A stretch of DNA of 64,000 bases from Balanoglossus misakiensis (Eukaryota; Hemichordata): assembly GCA_040954595.2 (NCBI GenBank), contig CM082583.2:1488001-1552000 (forward strand), in the 5' to 3' direction. The stretch's first letter is position 1; the number at the start of each line of letters is the position of its first letter. The position numbers and the translations under genes are program-made. Below are positions 55,901-62,845 of this stretch, in pieces. The notes under the pieces were generated by a model, which ran no database searches, was not told the origin of the DNA, and saw nothing but the letters and a program-made list of their open reading frames with translations.

Positions 55901-57112
55901 ATTCTCATCAACTTCCACTTGCCAATAGCCACTTTGTAAGTCAAGAGTAGAAAACCATATAGCCCCATGAAGTGCATCCAGAGAATCATTGATTCTGGGA
56001 ATGGGGTAAGCATCTTTCACAGAGACTGAGTTTAATTTACGGTAGTCGACACAAAGTCGCTGTGATCCGTCCTTTTTGCTCACTAATACACATGGAGCGG
56101 CCCAAGGACTGATTGACTCTTGTATTAATTCACGCTCTAAAAGATCTTTGACCTGCCTATCAATCTCCTTCTGCTTCCAGATAGGAGCACGGTAAGGAGC
56201 CTGTCTAATTGGTGGGGCATTACCTGTATTTATTTCATGTTTAATTATCTTAGTGCGACCAATGTCATAGTCTCCGCTGCTAAATACGTCCGCATAGTTC
56301 TTTAACAGTTTGGCAACTTTTGTTCGCTGTCCACTATTCAAATGTTTACAGCTTTTTCCATATAGCCCTTTGAGATGTTGTGGGACTTGAACAATATCAG
56401 TTCCCATCTCTTTTAAATTCTCATCAATCGTGGGGACATCCTCAAACATAGTGCCAGATGGGGTGGAATTGATTTCACCCCCATTCGAATCTACGCGCAG
56501 CAGCCCAACAGTTTCCCCAGGTTTTACACATGTAGTTTCCTCCCCTATGTTCAACACCCTAACAGGGAGGCAAGTTTCCCTTGGGTCTACTAAGGCCTTA
56601 CAGGCAACTAACCCTCTCCCGATCAACGTCTCCCCCTTCACTGGTTCAACAATTGCAATGTCAGTCAAGTCAGTTTGGGCCGTGTCAAACATCGGGATCT
56701 CAATTTGAGAGGAATGAATCACTGATACATGTGTTCTAGTATACCCCTCGGCTGCTGATTTATATCCGGCTTCGCCTTTACATGGTTTACGTGACATACG
56801 AGTAGGAATGATCACTTCACAACCCGGTGGGATCTCGGTTCCCACCTCTACCATTAGCCTACAAATGAATGGCCTAACAATCTCCTTATGACAGACAATC
56901 CTTTCTTCCCCTATAATTAATTCGCCCCTTTGAGTGTCCACTAAACAACCCAAGGCGGAGAGAAAACTCATACCCAACAGGCCATCATTTTGTAGCCTAG
57001 CCACGAAAACTGGTGCTGTAGCTGCCTGATTCCCTAAACTTATAGTCATACTAGTGAAACCATGTACATTTAATGGTGTGCCATCAGCTTGTCGGACTTC
57101 AGCATTCAGCAT
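52931..57112 (-). CDS. pol: Gypsy Pol: protease C-terminal half, RT, RNase H, integrase
   Basis: An uninterrupted frame of 1393 codons. Residues ~1-65 complete a retropepsin (LLGMSFL near 45-51) whose DTGA active site lies in the preceding frame. RT spans ~300-500, with FSTLDLQSGYWQV at 387-399 and catalytic YLDD at 453-456. RNase H follows, with Asp602, Glu643 and Asp668. Integrase has an HHCC zinc site (H903, H910, C940, C943) and a complete DDE triad, Asp972, Asp1032 and Glu1068, with the canonical 35-residue gap. A GPY/F module (EGPYMVV, ~1211) follows; no chromodomain is seen, and the tail of ~140 residues is acidic. The enzymes would copy and insert the element. All catalytic residues are present; only the upstream frame break blocks expression. 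Confidence 0.95.
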   Translation of the reverse strand: MLNAEVRQADGTPLNVHGFTSMTISLGNQAATAPVFVARLQNDGLLGMSFLSALGCLVDTQRGELIIGEERIVCHKEIVRPFICRLMVEVGTEIPPGCEVIIPTRMSRKPCKGEAGYKSAAEGYTRTHVSVIHSSQIEIPMFDTAQTDLTDIAIVEPVKGETLIGRGLVACKALVDPRETCLPVRVLNIGEETTCVKPGETVGLLRVDSNGGEINSTPSGTMFEDVPTIDENLKEMGTDIVQVPQHLKGLYGKSCKHLNSGQRTKVAKLLKNYADVFSSGDYDIGRTKIIKHEINTGNAPPIRQAPYRAPIWKQKEIDRQVKDLLERELIQESISPWAAPCVLVSKKDGSQRLCVDYRKLNSVSVKDAYPIPRINDSLDALHGAIWFSTLDLQSGYWQVEVDENSKEKTAFVTRNGLFHWNLLPFGLCNGPSIFERLMEKIFSGMQWEILLLYLDDIIVFGRSFDEELQRLCQVFDRLREADLKLKPSKCVLFALDVEFLGHRVSRKGVATDPEKIKIIKNWPVPESVTEVRSFVGLTSYYRRFIEGYADIAKPLHDLTKKNAMFIWSVACQEAFCKLKEKLMSAPVLAFPSEHGEFILDTDASGQGIGAVLSQVQEGEEKPVSYAGRVLTKAERAYCVTRRELLAVVYYVKYFRHYLLGRRFTLRTDHAALTWLLNFKTPEGQIARWLETLGQFDYNVVHRMGTKHLNADALSRCPANDCKQCGLRHGCDHVGQCAVAKIPVTMTGSSLNANAEVFTSQVVVPNLSVTKTEDRSVQTDPNSTPYDVVRECVDTGHDEERNINSVEGLSFYPVWTADEIRKSQQADPDVSVILQAKERSDVRPDWDNISHHSPATKSYWSMYDQMVVHQGLLYRLWESTDGTYKRWQLILPRVYRDAVIKSLHATRTGGHLGLDKTVSKLRLRYYWWGMTMDVRAWLRTCNTCARNKLPGRKAKAPMKIYVVGGPMERIALDVVGPFTETHNGNRKILVVGDYFTKWIEAFAIPNEEATTIAKVLVDEYFCRFGLPYEVHSDRGRNFVSTVFAEVCQLMEIDKTFTTPRHPQSNGMIERYNKNLVTTIKMLMDPIEHQKDWDEQLSMATMAYRTSVHASTGETPNFLMLGREITLPVDLMFDITIPEESEEMKTDYALKLRQRMQEAHSHARDKLKWSARRQKRYYDRNAVKKSYRPGDFVWLREERRRKGASPKLQAAYEGPYMVVSKLSDLVYRIQQTPKSKFKVVHFEKLKAYTGPQIHGWLPKVKFANKEETFLNRPDDVIQPVLGEDKMLPRKQEVSTATNDHVDPFAEVGPSGLKVDPSDVWSVDENICGMEEVDEAREQLQTTWVEELECEQEDVSTGPMPEEPTKPEANGGLKKYPRRERRPTQRYGWTSVLSGP

Positions 57113-57380
57113 TGCGTAACTGTGGTTTGTGGTTGGTCACCATGCGGTCATAAAAATGTGTTGAGATAACTGAATCAGTGGCTCCTGTATCAATGAGAAA
57201 GCTTCCCCTTTCTCCCCCTATAACGGCATTAACATACAAGGCCTGTTTGTGACCTGAGGTCAAACTGTCCTGTGGATTTTCAATCTGAGTTTTCGAAGAA
57301 CGCACCCCAGGTTTTGCCCTATTGGTATTATATGACCTTACAACTGTGGGCCCCTTTTCTGAGACTGGTTGTTGGGCCAC
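57099..57380 (-). CDS. Gypsy aspartic protease, N-terminal half (frame -1 to gag)
   Basis: A 93-codon frame overlapping the end of gag and the start of pol. LIDTGATDSVIS carries the catalytic Asp-Thr-Gly of retropepsins. There is no credible start codon; the frame is open back to the GGGAAAC heptamer at 57404-57398, so expression by -1 frameshifting from gag is expected. The protease domain stops after NAEC at 57099 and continues in the pol frame. The change coincides with two tandem copies of CAGCATT (plus strand 57100-57106 and 57107-57113), i.e. a 7-bp duplication. Confidence 0.85.
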   Translation of the reverse strand: MAQQPVSEKGPTVVRSYNTNRAKPGVRSSKTQIENPQDSLTSGHKQALYVNAVIGGERGSFLIDTGATDSVISTHFYDRMVTNHKPQLRNAEC

Positions 57381-58363
57381 CCAACCAGTCTTTTGCCGTT
57401 TCCCGAATCGATAGGCCTACTTGGCACTGGACAAACCCTGCGAAGGTGCCCCATTTGTCCACATCGCCAGCATGTAACACTACTGGGAGTTCTATCTGTT
57501 CTCTTGTCCCTTACAGTTTGGTCTCTGGTCCCAACATGTGATTTTATTTCTGTCTGTAATTCTGAGAGTTTCTCAACTACTGTATCAGTCATTTGTTTCA
57601 TGGTTTTGTTGAGAAGTGACAAAGCCTCTCCAGCAGAGTTCCCAGTTGTTGACCCACTTCCACTTACTGAAGACACATTTACTTCACAAGTATGTTTGCC
57701 ATGTGTCCGTTTCACAGGGTCATTAGTACTGTTAGAATCATTGACTCTTTCTGCTTGTTGAAAACTCTCTTCACAAACAGCTGCTCTAACAACCTCATCA
57801 AAACTTACACCATCACGTCGCCCTTTCTCATTAACTGCACGTCGCAAATGAGTATCGGTCAGTGAATTGAAAAAGGACTCAATGCAAAGTCGGTCATACA
57901 TAGGGCCAACAGCTTGTGGGTACCCTAAACTCACTAGTTCTCTTATATCTTGGGCTAACCCCCTTAAAGACTCCTCAGGTTGTCGGGTTCGCTTGCGTAA
58001 CGTCAAGCGGTACATGTCATCCCGACCTTCGGTACCAAACCTATGTTCAAGCATATCGCAGAGTGAATTATACGTTAATCCACTACGCTTCGCAGTAGTC
58101 AACAGCTTATATGCAGGGCCCTTCAATGCAATCTGCAAATACTGAAGTTTCTCCCATTCATCCCAGTTATTTAGCTGAGCACATATTTCAAAGTGTGTTT
58201 TGTAGTCCCTCCATATGTCTGTACCATCATAGCGATCAGGTTTTATTTGTGATTTAATCAATTTATTGGTACCCATTGAGGAAATATCATTTGAGGGTGT
58301 TCTGTTTGACGGTGTGTAACACAAGTCAAAATTACCACTTCTGATGCCTTTGGGGGATGTCAA
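57338..58363 (-). CDS. gag: Gypsy Gag, main part (capsid-like and zinc knuckle)
   Basis: 341 codons in the same frame as the upstream segment, separated from it by one TAG; its apparent start is a TTG, so it is probably not an independent gene. PDRYDGTDIWRDYKTHFEIC and LKGPAYKLL are typical of the retrotransposon Gag domain (~35-90). A CCHC zinc knuckle, CWRCGQMGHLRRVC, lies near residue ~300 and would bind element RNA. A coil-prone LSLLNKTMKQMTD...LSELQTEI segment precedes it. Gag assembles the particle in which reverse transcription occurs. The frame ends 66 bases past the frameshift heptamer. Confidence 0.9.
   Translation of the reverse strand: MTSPKGIRSGNFDLCYTPSNRTPSNDISSMGTNKLIKSQIKPDRYDGTDIWRDYKTHFEICAQLNNWDEWEKLQYLQIALKGPAYKLLTTAKRSGLTYNSLCDMLEHRFGTEGRDDMYRLTLRKRTRQPEESLRGLAQDIRELVSLGYPQAVGPMYDRLCIESFFNSLTDTHLRRAVNEKGRRDGVSFDEVVRAAVCEESFQQAERVNDSNSTNDPVKRTHGKHTCEVNVSSVSGSGSTTGNSAGEALSLLNKTMKQMTDTVVEKLSELQTEIKSHVGTRDQTVRDKRTDRTPSSVTCWRCGQMGHLRRVCPVPSRPIDSGNGKRLVGWPNNQSQKRGPQL
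57363..57404 (-). promoter_or_regulatory. Gag-pro -1 ribosomal frameshift signal
   Basis: The heptamer G GGA AAC (57404-57398) lies in the gag frame exactly as X XXY YYZ requires, and slipping back by one enters the protease frame. After a 7-base spacer, a stem pairs 57390-57380 (GACTGGTTGGG) with 57376-57363 (CCCAACAACCAGTC): 11 pairs, loop TGG, one 3-base bulge. GGGAAAC is an established retroviral slippery site. The frame relations match; efficiency is untested. Confidence 0.75.
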
Positions 58364-58366
58364 ATT

Positions 58367-58873
58367 CTAACCTCCCACTTGTGTACCACTGCCTGCACCG
58401 ATTGTATTGGCCAGTGGTGTTTTATTGGCAGACCCTATTGGAGAATCTCCATTATTCTGATTACCCTGGACTATCTTTGGAGTGCTTGTCACTATCCCAT
58501 GTTTTATTTTACCAGGTGTTGGTAGTGTGTACATTCTACCCTCCACACTGTTTGACTTGTCAGGGGTCAAATTGTGACTGCCTGGCGAAGAACCGCTGAT
58601 ATTTTCTTTCAGTTGCGTAAGCAAGTCTGAACGCTGAATTTGTTTTTCAAGAGCAAGTCTTTGTACTTGTTCTTTCAGCAACAGAGATTTTAACTGTGAT
58701 ATTTCCTCCTGCAGCTGTTCATTCGGGGTGGGCCCCTTGCCCCCAATGGCCCCCGCGCCCACTGTACTGTTGTTCTCTTCAACAGCTTTGCCCCTACTTC
58801 CCTCTGACTCATGTCCTACACTTTCTTCACTTTTAAACGTAACAACTCCACTATCCACTGACTCATCTGCCAT
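58367..58873 (-). CDS. Gypsy Gag, N-terminal segment ending in TAG
   Basis: The first in-frame ATG is at 58873 (MADESVDSG); the open frame extends further upstream to 58921 without an ATG. About 168 residues: an acidic/Ser-Gly-rich start and a coiled-coil-like NEQLQEEISQLKSLLLKEQV stretch (~70-100). A Ser/Gly/Asn/Thr-rich linker follows, then TAG at 58369-58367. The next codons continue the same frame into the Gag domain, so this is either one Gag with a nonsense mutation or stop readthrough, or a separate small ORF. Confidence 0.7.
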   Translation of the reverse strand: MADESVDSGVVTFKSEESVGHESEGSRGKAVEENNSTVGAGAIGGKGPTPNEQLQEEISQLKSLLLKEQVQRLALEKQIQRSDLLTQLKENISGSSPGSHNLTPDKSNSVEGRMYTLPTPGKIKHGIVTSTPKIVQGNQNNGDSPIGSANKTPLANTIGAGSGTQVGG

Positions 58874-59314
58874 CGTGATCTCTGGCAGGGGTATAATGCT
58901 ACCGACAAAAGAAATCCCCAAGACTCAAGTAAGACACCAAAATTTCCGTGTCCTGTGTCACTCGGTCCTACTGCCCTGTATACGGGTTTTGTTTTTGTTT
59001 TTTGTTTTTTGAAATATTTAGTGTGGACACGTCGACTGTCACCCGACTCCCTTACACACAAATAATTATGAGAGTAAGTCAGTCCTGTAAGGAGTACAGT
59101 GCCCAAGAAATGCCAGTCTATACTGTCCACAAAATTTCTGCCACAAAGATTTGATTGTCAAATTAAATGTAATGTCGGACGAGCGAGTGACACACACTTG
59201 TAATGCAACCGCGACGCTTACAGGCAAGTAGTTGGTGGAGAATTGTTTCCTGTCACGATCAATGCCAAATAAAACGTCACAGCTACTGGGCCGAAACATG
59301 CAACATTAATGTTA
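58874..59314 (-). other. Leader of the gypsy element
   Basis: About 440 bases between the primer-binding site and the gag ATG. No conserved short ORF seen; would contain any packaging signal. Confidence 0.6.
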
Positions 59315-59333
59315 AATCCCACCGCTGCCACCA
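59315..59333 (-). promoter_or_regulatory. Primer-binding site, tRNA-Leu
   Basis: The plus strand reads AATCCCACCGCTGCCACCA, which is the 3' end of a eukaryotic tRNA-Leu including CCA. It lies two bases from the 5' LTR edge and would prime minus-strand synthesis. Confidence 0.9.
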
Positions 59334-59825
59334 AATGTAATCGTGCGGTTGTCGGGACAAATATGGGTCCGGTTATTTTCCCCAACACGATCACAGAGAA
59401 CTTTCACTGACAAAATGGCGACGATACCGTTCTCGGTCAACAGGTTCCGACTGCAAATCAACGGGTATCACCTGTAATACTTCTTGTAGTTTCTATGCCC
59501 AAAACACAGGGAAGAGGACGTCTGGGTTGGTGGACCTTCCTTTGATGGGAACTCTTTGAGAGGACTTCCACTAAACAGGAGGAATAACTCACACAACACG
59601 GTGTCGTAGTACGTACGTCTTTTTTTTATATGCCCGATCGCCCCGAAGAGAGAGCAAACTAATGTACAGAGCTTCCCGCCTAAAATTGCAACATTACCAT
59701 AGGTCCTACGTGACGTAACTAGGCAACGAACAGAATAGGTACAATGAAACTACATACAACTAGAAGTACATGGCAACCCCATTTGTAAAAGTACTAGGAA
59801 TACAGCCTGTTTTACTGTCTACAGA

Positions 59826-60352
59826 TGTTACGATCTGTATAAAGGTCAAATACGATTTCAAGGGTTAATTAATCCAGATCTCGGAAATGTCAATGTTTGA
59901 TAGTATTTGATTTTATGTAGATAGGGAGAGCGGGTGTTTACCTGACTGCTCTGATTGTCAATCATCACCGAACTGACTTTGTTATATAACACTTTATGTA
60001 AATTGGTACGTATAGAGTTGACTGATGTCCAATGAAATTGTAACACATTGTATTTGTGATATTTTACATTATTAACCACGCCTTGAGAAAAGTAATTATA
60101 AGAGAACCTTGTTTCCAAAGTTAGAAAAAAAGAATAGTCTAACGGGAGATGGGAGTACCTCAGGCTACTGAGTTCGTTCCCTTCCTCATGTACTTTACTG
60201 GGCGTATTTGATGTACTGGAGTAGTTCTGGACAATAAATGAACGTGAATCAGATACGTGTCTCCGTGGATCACTGTTCTCGTCAGAGCCCGATACCTCAT
60301 CGCTACATATTCCCCGATGCATGAACAATCATGAGAAACCAGCCGTAATACA
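59826..60352 (+). repeat. 5' LTR of the gag-only element
   Basis: Begins TGTTACGATCTG and ends CCGTAATACA. The first TG coincides with the target GATG, so the exact border is ambiguous by 2 bases. An antisense frame of 156 codons spans most of it; the same frame is less complete in the older fragment at 50203, so I treat it as chance. Confidence 0.95.
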
Positions 60353-60371
60353 TGGTGGAGATGTCGGGGTA
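60353..60371 (+). promoter_or_regulatory. Primer-binding site, probably tRNA-Ala
   Basis: TGGTGGAGATGTCGGGGTA starts immediately after the LTR CA. It is complementary to a 3' end ...CCCCGACATCTCCACCA, close to animal tRNA-Ala (CCGGCATCTCCACCA as remembered). TGG start and position are diagnostic; the tRNA identity is less sure. Confidence 0.7.
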
Positions 60372-60427
60372 GACGAAACAAATCCATCGGAGACAGAAAC
60401 GGCGACGTCCAGCGGAAAGATTACAGC

Positions 60428-61297
60428 ATGGATCGCGAGATGCTAAACGACATGAACAGTCAAATATCGGAAATACGACAGGTTACACTCAGAGCTGGAG
60501 GTCAGGTAGGCCCAGGTTTCTTTTCGGCTACAGAGACTGAGAATGCACACCGATGGTGGAAAAAATATATAGACTTTGCTGACTTTAAGCAATGGTCAGA
60601 CGAGAAACGGCTTAAAGGAATCGGATTATATTTGACTGGTGAAGCGGAGCGATGGTTCTACAGACTGTCTGCTGAAAAGAAAAATGACTTGACGACACTG
60701 CAAAATGTCTTCCTCGCTCGTTTTGATAAGTGCGGTCCGATGTGGCTGTATGACGAGAAACTGTTTCGCCTGAAGCAACTGCCGGACCAGACTGTTGAAC
60801 AATATGCGGAATTAATATGCGAAAAAGCAGAAAAAGCGAAAAAGACTGATGAGGAAATACTATCTTTCTTCATGAACGGACTGAGACCGGACATACTAAA
60901 GTTCGTAGCGGAAATGTCACCTAAGGACTTCGAAACAGCGTACAAACATGCTCGAACAGCAGAGGTCGTGGCAGGATTACCAGAGACAGACGAGCCAGAA
61001 GCGGGTCTTTTACAACAAATCTCGACACGGATTGACGAGATGAAACAAGAAGATCAAGAAATGAAGACCAAATCAAGCGCGGCAGATCATCGAGGACGAT
61101 CGACAAACAGAGAGAAGAAATCGCCGAATTACAGAGCAAGAGAACGAACAATAGACAATAAGGTAAAGAGGAACAGATATAATTTTACTGGGCACTCTAC
61201 CCAACGTTTTCCTCGACATAGTCAATTTAATTCCCGTGCATGTTTTAATTGTGGGCGTTACGATCATATAGCTAGAAATTGTTCAAAATATGCGTAA
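60428..61297 (+). CDS. gag: Gag protein of the gag-only element
   Basis: 289 codons from an ATG 56 bases after the primer-binding site. Residues ~35-130 show the retrotransposon Gag pattern (NAHRWWKKYIDFADFKQWSD, LTGEAERWFYRL, QTVEQYAELICEKAEK). A basic region (RDRGRS-like) precedes a C-terminal CCHC zinc knuckle, CFNCGRYDHIARNC (~270-283), that would bind RNA. It ends four residues after the knuckle, with no overlapping protease frame. The intact frame next to identical LTRs suggests Gag is used in cis or in trans. It differs in sequence from the Gag of the surrounding gypsy element. Confidence 0.92.
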   Translation: MDREMLNDMNSQISEIRQVTLRAGGQVGPGFFSATETENAHRWWKKYIDFADFKQWSDEKRLKGIGLYLTGEAERWFYRLSAEKKNDLTTLQNVFLARFDKCGPMWLYDEKLFRLKQLPDQTVEQYAELICEKAEKAKKTDEEILSFFMNGLRPDILKFVAEMSPKDFETAYKHARTAEVVAGLPETDEPEAGLLQQISTRIDEMKQEDQEMKTKSSAADHRGRSTNREKKSPNYRARERTIDNKVKRNRYNFTGHSTQRFPRHSQFNSRACFNCGRYDHIARNCSKYA

Positions 61298-62280
61298 CAG
61301 AAAAAAAAACGGAAAAGGGAGACACGTGGTTGATTGAAATGAATATTTGAATATGACTGAGAGGTATGAGTGTATGCCGGCCTGTATGAGTGAGTGTACG
61401 ATTGGCGTGTCCCTTGATTTGTTTAATGTTACGTAAGTTGTCGAATGACATTTTATTATCCGTTGTTTGCTGAGTTTAGTTGTAAGTGCTGTGCAACCTG
61501 GTTCCCGTGTCACTCTGTTTAAATGTGTTTATGTATTTGAGTTGTAAAGAAATTACCAGTGAAGTTTGAAGTTGCAGAGATTTTAACACTGGAGAAAAAT
61601 GTTGTGAGTTGAATTTGCCTTTCGTTTGATGACCTAAAATAGATGGTCCAATTTGTGTAAATAGCCCCTTTTAATGGCTATGTGTTTGTATAAAGAAACC
61701 AAAGAAAATCCGATTTTCGAATGAAGAAAATGCCATTTTCGAAGTTGTAAAGAGTGGATTTTTGACAAAACGCTAAGATGTTTCAGTTTTAAATTTTTAA
61801 AGGTTATTGAATTTGCCCGACATGATGTAACTCGAGAATAAGGAATGTCGGATGATCGTTCGATGTAAAAGAATGCAAGAGTGTTTCTTTTGAGTCAATA
61901 AGACAACAGATATTCAGATTGTGTTAAATGATGGATACAACGTTTTATGGGTTTATAGAAGGAATTGTGATTTTATTGTTTATATTAGTAGGTGGATATG
62001 TGTGCGAAGGTTTTATGAGCACATACTATTTTAAGTTTATATGTACTTTTATTCTGTAGTAATTTTTGTATTGTAATTTTGTAATTTTTCAAGACGATCA
62101 GTTCATAGACATGACTCGATTTTTTTCAAATATTTTACTTCAATTTTGTTATATATATTGTACTCTTACATTTCAAAATCATACGGTACATCTTAATATA
62201 TTCTAGGGGTGGAATTGAATGATTACCCTTGGTGTACTGCTCTTTAAGAGATTTGTGTCCAATGCGGGACGCATTGGTTT
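61298..62280 (+). other. Non-coding interior of the gag-only element
   Basis: AT-rich, no frame resembling pol. In autonomous relatives protease, RT and integrase would be here, so about 4 kb has been replaced by or reduced to this segment. Confidence 0.7.
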
Positions 62281-62293
62281 AAAAGGAGGGGAG
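62281..62293 (+). promoter_or_regulatory. Polypurine tract of the gag-only element
   Basis: AAAAGGAGGGGAG stands directly before TGTTACG of the 3' LTR. Confidence 0.9.
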
Positions 62294-62820
62294 TGTTACG
62301 ATCTGTATAAAGGTCAAATACGATTTCAAGGGTTAATTAATCCAGATCTCGGAAATGTCAATGTTTGATAGTATTTGATTTTATGTAGATAGGGAGAGCG
62401 GGTGTTTACCTGACTGCTCTGATTGTCAATCATCACCGAACTGACTTTGTTATATAACACTTTATGTAAATTGGTACGTATAGAGTTGACTGATGTCCAA
62501 TGAAATTGTAACACATTGTATTTGTGATATTTTACATTATTAACCACGCCTTGAGAAAAGTAATTATAAGAGAACCTTGTTTCCAAAGTTAGAAAAAAAG
62601 AATAGTCTAACGGGAGATGGGAGTACCTCAGGCTACTGAGTTCGTTCCCTTCCTCATGTACTTTACTGGGCGTATTTGATGTACTGGAGTAGTTCTGGAC
62701 AATAAATGAACGTGAATCAGATACGTGTCTCCGTGGATCACTGTTCTCGTCAGAGCCCGATACCTCATCGCTACATATTCCCCGATGCATGAACAATCAT
62801 GAGAAACCAGCCGTAATACA
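62294..62820 (+). repeat. 3' LTR of the gag-only element
   Basis: Same 527 bases as the 5' LTR; I see no difference. Followed by GATGACG of the interrupted gypsy LTR. Confidence 0.95.
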
Positions 62821-62845
62821 GATGACGTTCAATGTCTCTGTCACA

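Larger units (their letters stand above)
59826..62820 (+). mobile_element. Gag-only, non-autonomous LTR retrotransposon (3.0 kb)
   Basis: Two 527-bp LTRs, a primer-binding site, one gag frame, about 980 bases of non-coding AT-rich DNA, and a polypurine tract. No protease, RT or integrase. This is the architecture called TR-GAG in plants (an LTR element retaining only gag and relying on enzymes from a partner). The LTRs appear identical base for base, so it is very young. It lies inside the gypsy LTR in the opposite orientation, and uses a different primer tRNA, so it is not a deletion derivative of its host element. Confidence 0.9.
52178..62845 (-). mobile_element. Ty3/gypsy LTR retrotransposon (minus strand), with a nested element
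   Basis: LTRs at 52178-52690 and 59336-62845 (the latter split), a tRNA-Leu primer-binding site, gag, protease, RT, RNase H and integrase in gypsy order, and a polypurine tract. It is flanked by the 4-bp target duplication TTAT (52174-52177 and 62846-62849). Without the 3.0-kb nested insertion it is about 7.7 kb. The LTRs differ at about four sites in 513, so insertion is recent. Two breaks are seen: an in-frame TAG in gag and a 7-bp duplication in protease. Confidence 0.95.
59336..62845 (-). repeat. 5' LTR of the gypsy element, split by the nested element
   Basis: LTR sequence runs from 59336 to 59827 and resumes at 62821 (GATGACGTTCAATG) to 62845 (TCTGTCACA). The uninterrupted partner at 52178-52690 shows the empty site, CTACAGATGACG. 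GATG stands on both sides of the insert. Confidence 0.95.

Noticed and set aside
59858-60328. 156-codon antisense frame in both LTRs of the gag-only element
   Set aside because: Identity of the two copies only reflects LTR identity. In the older LTR fragment (50204-50485) the frame is shorter and altered without a synonymous bias I can see.
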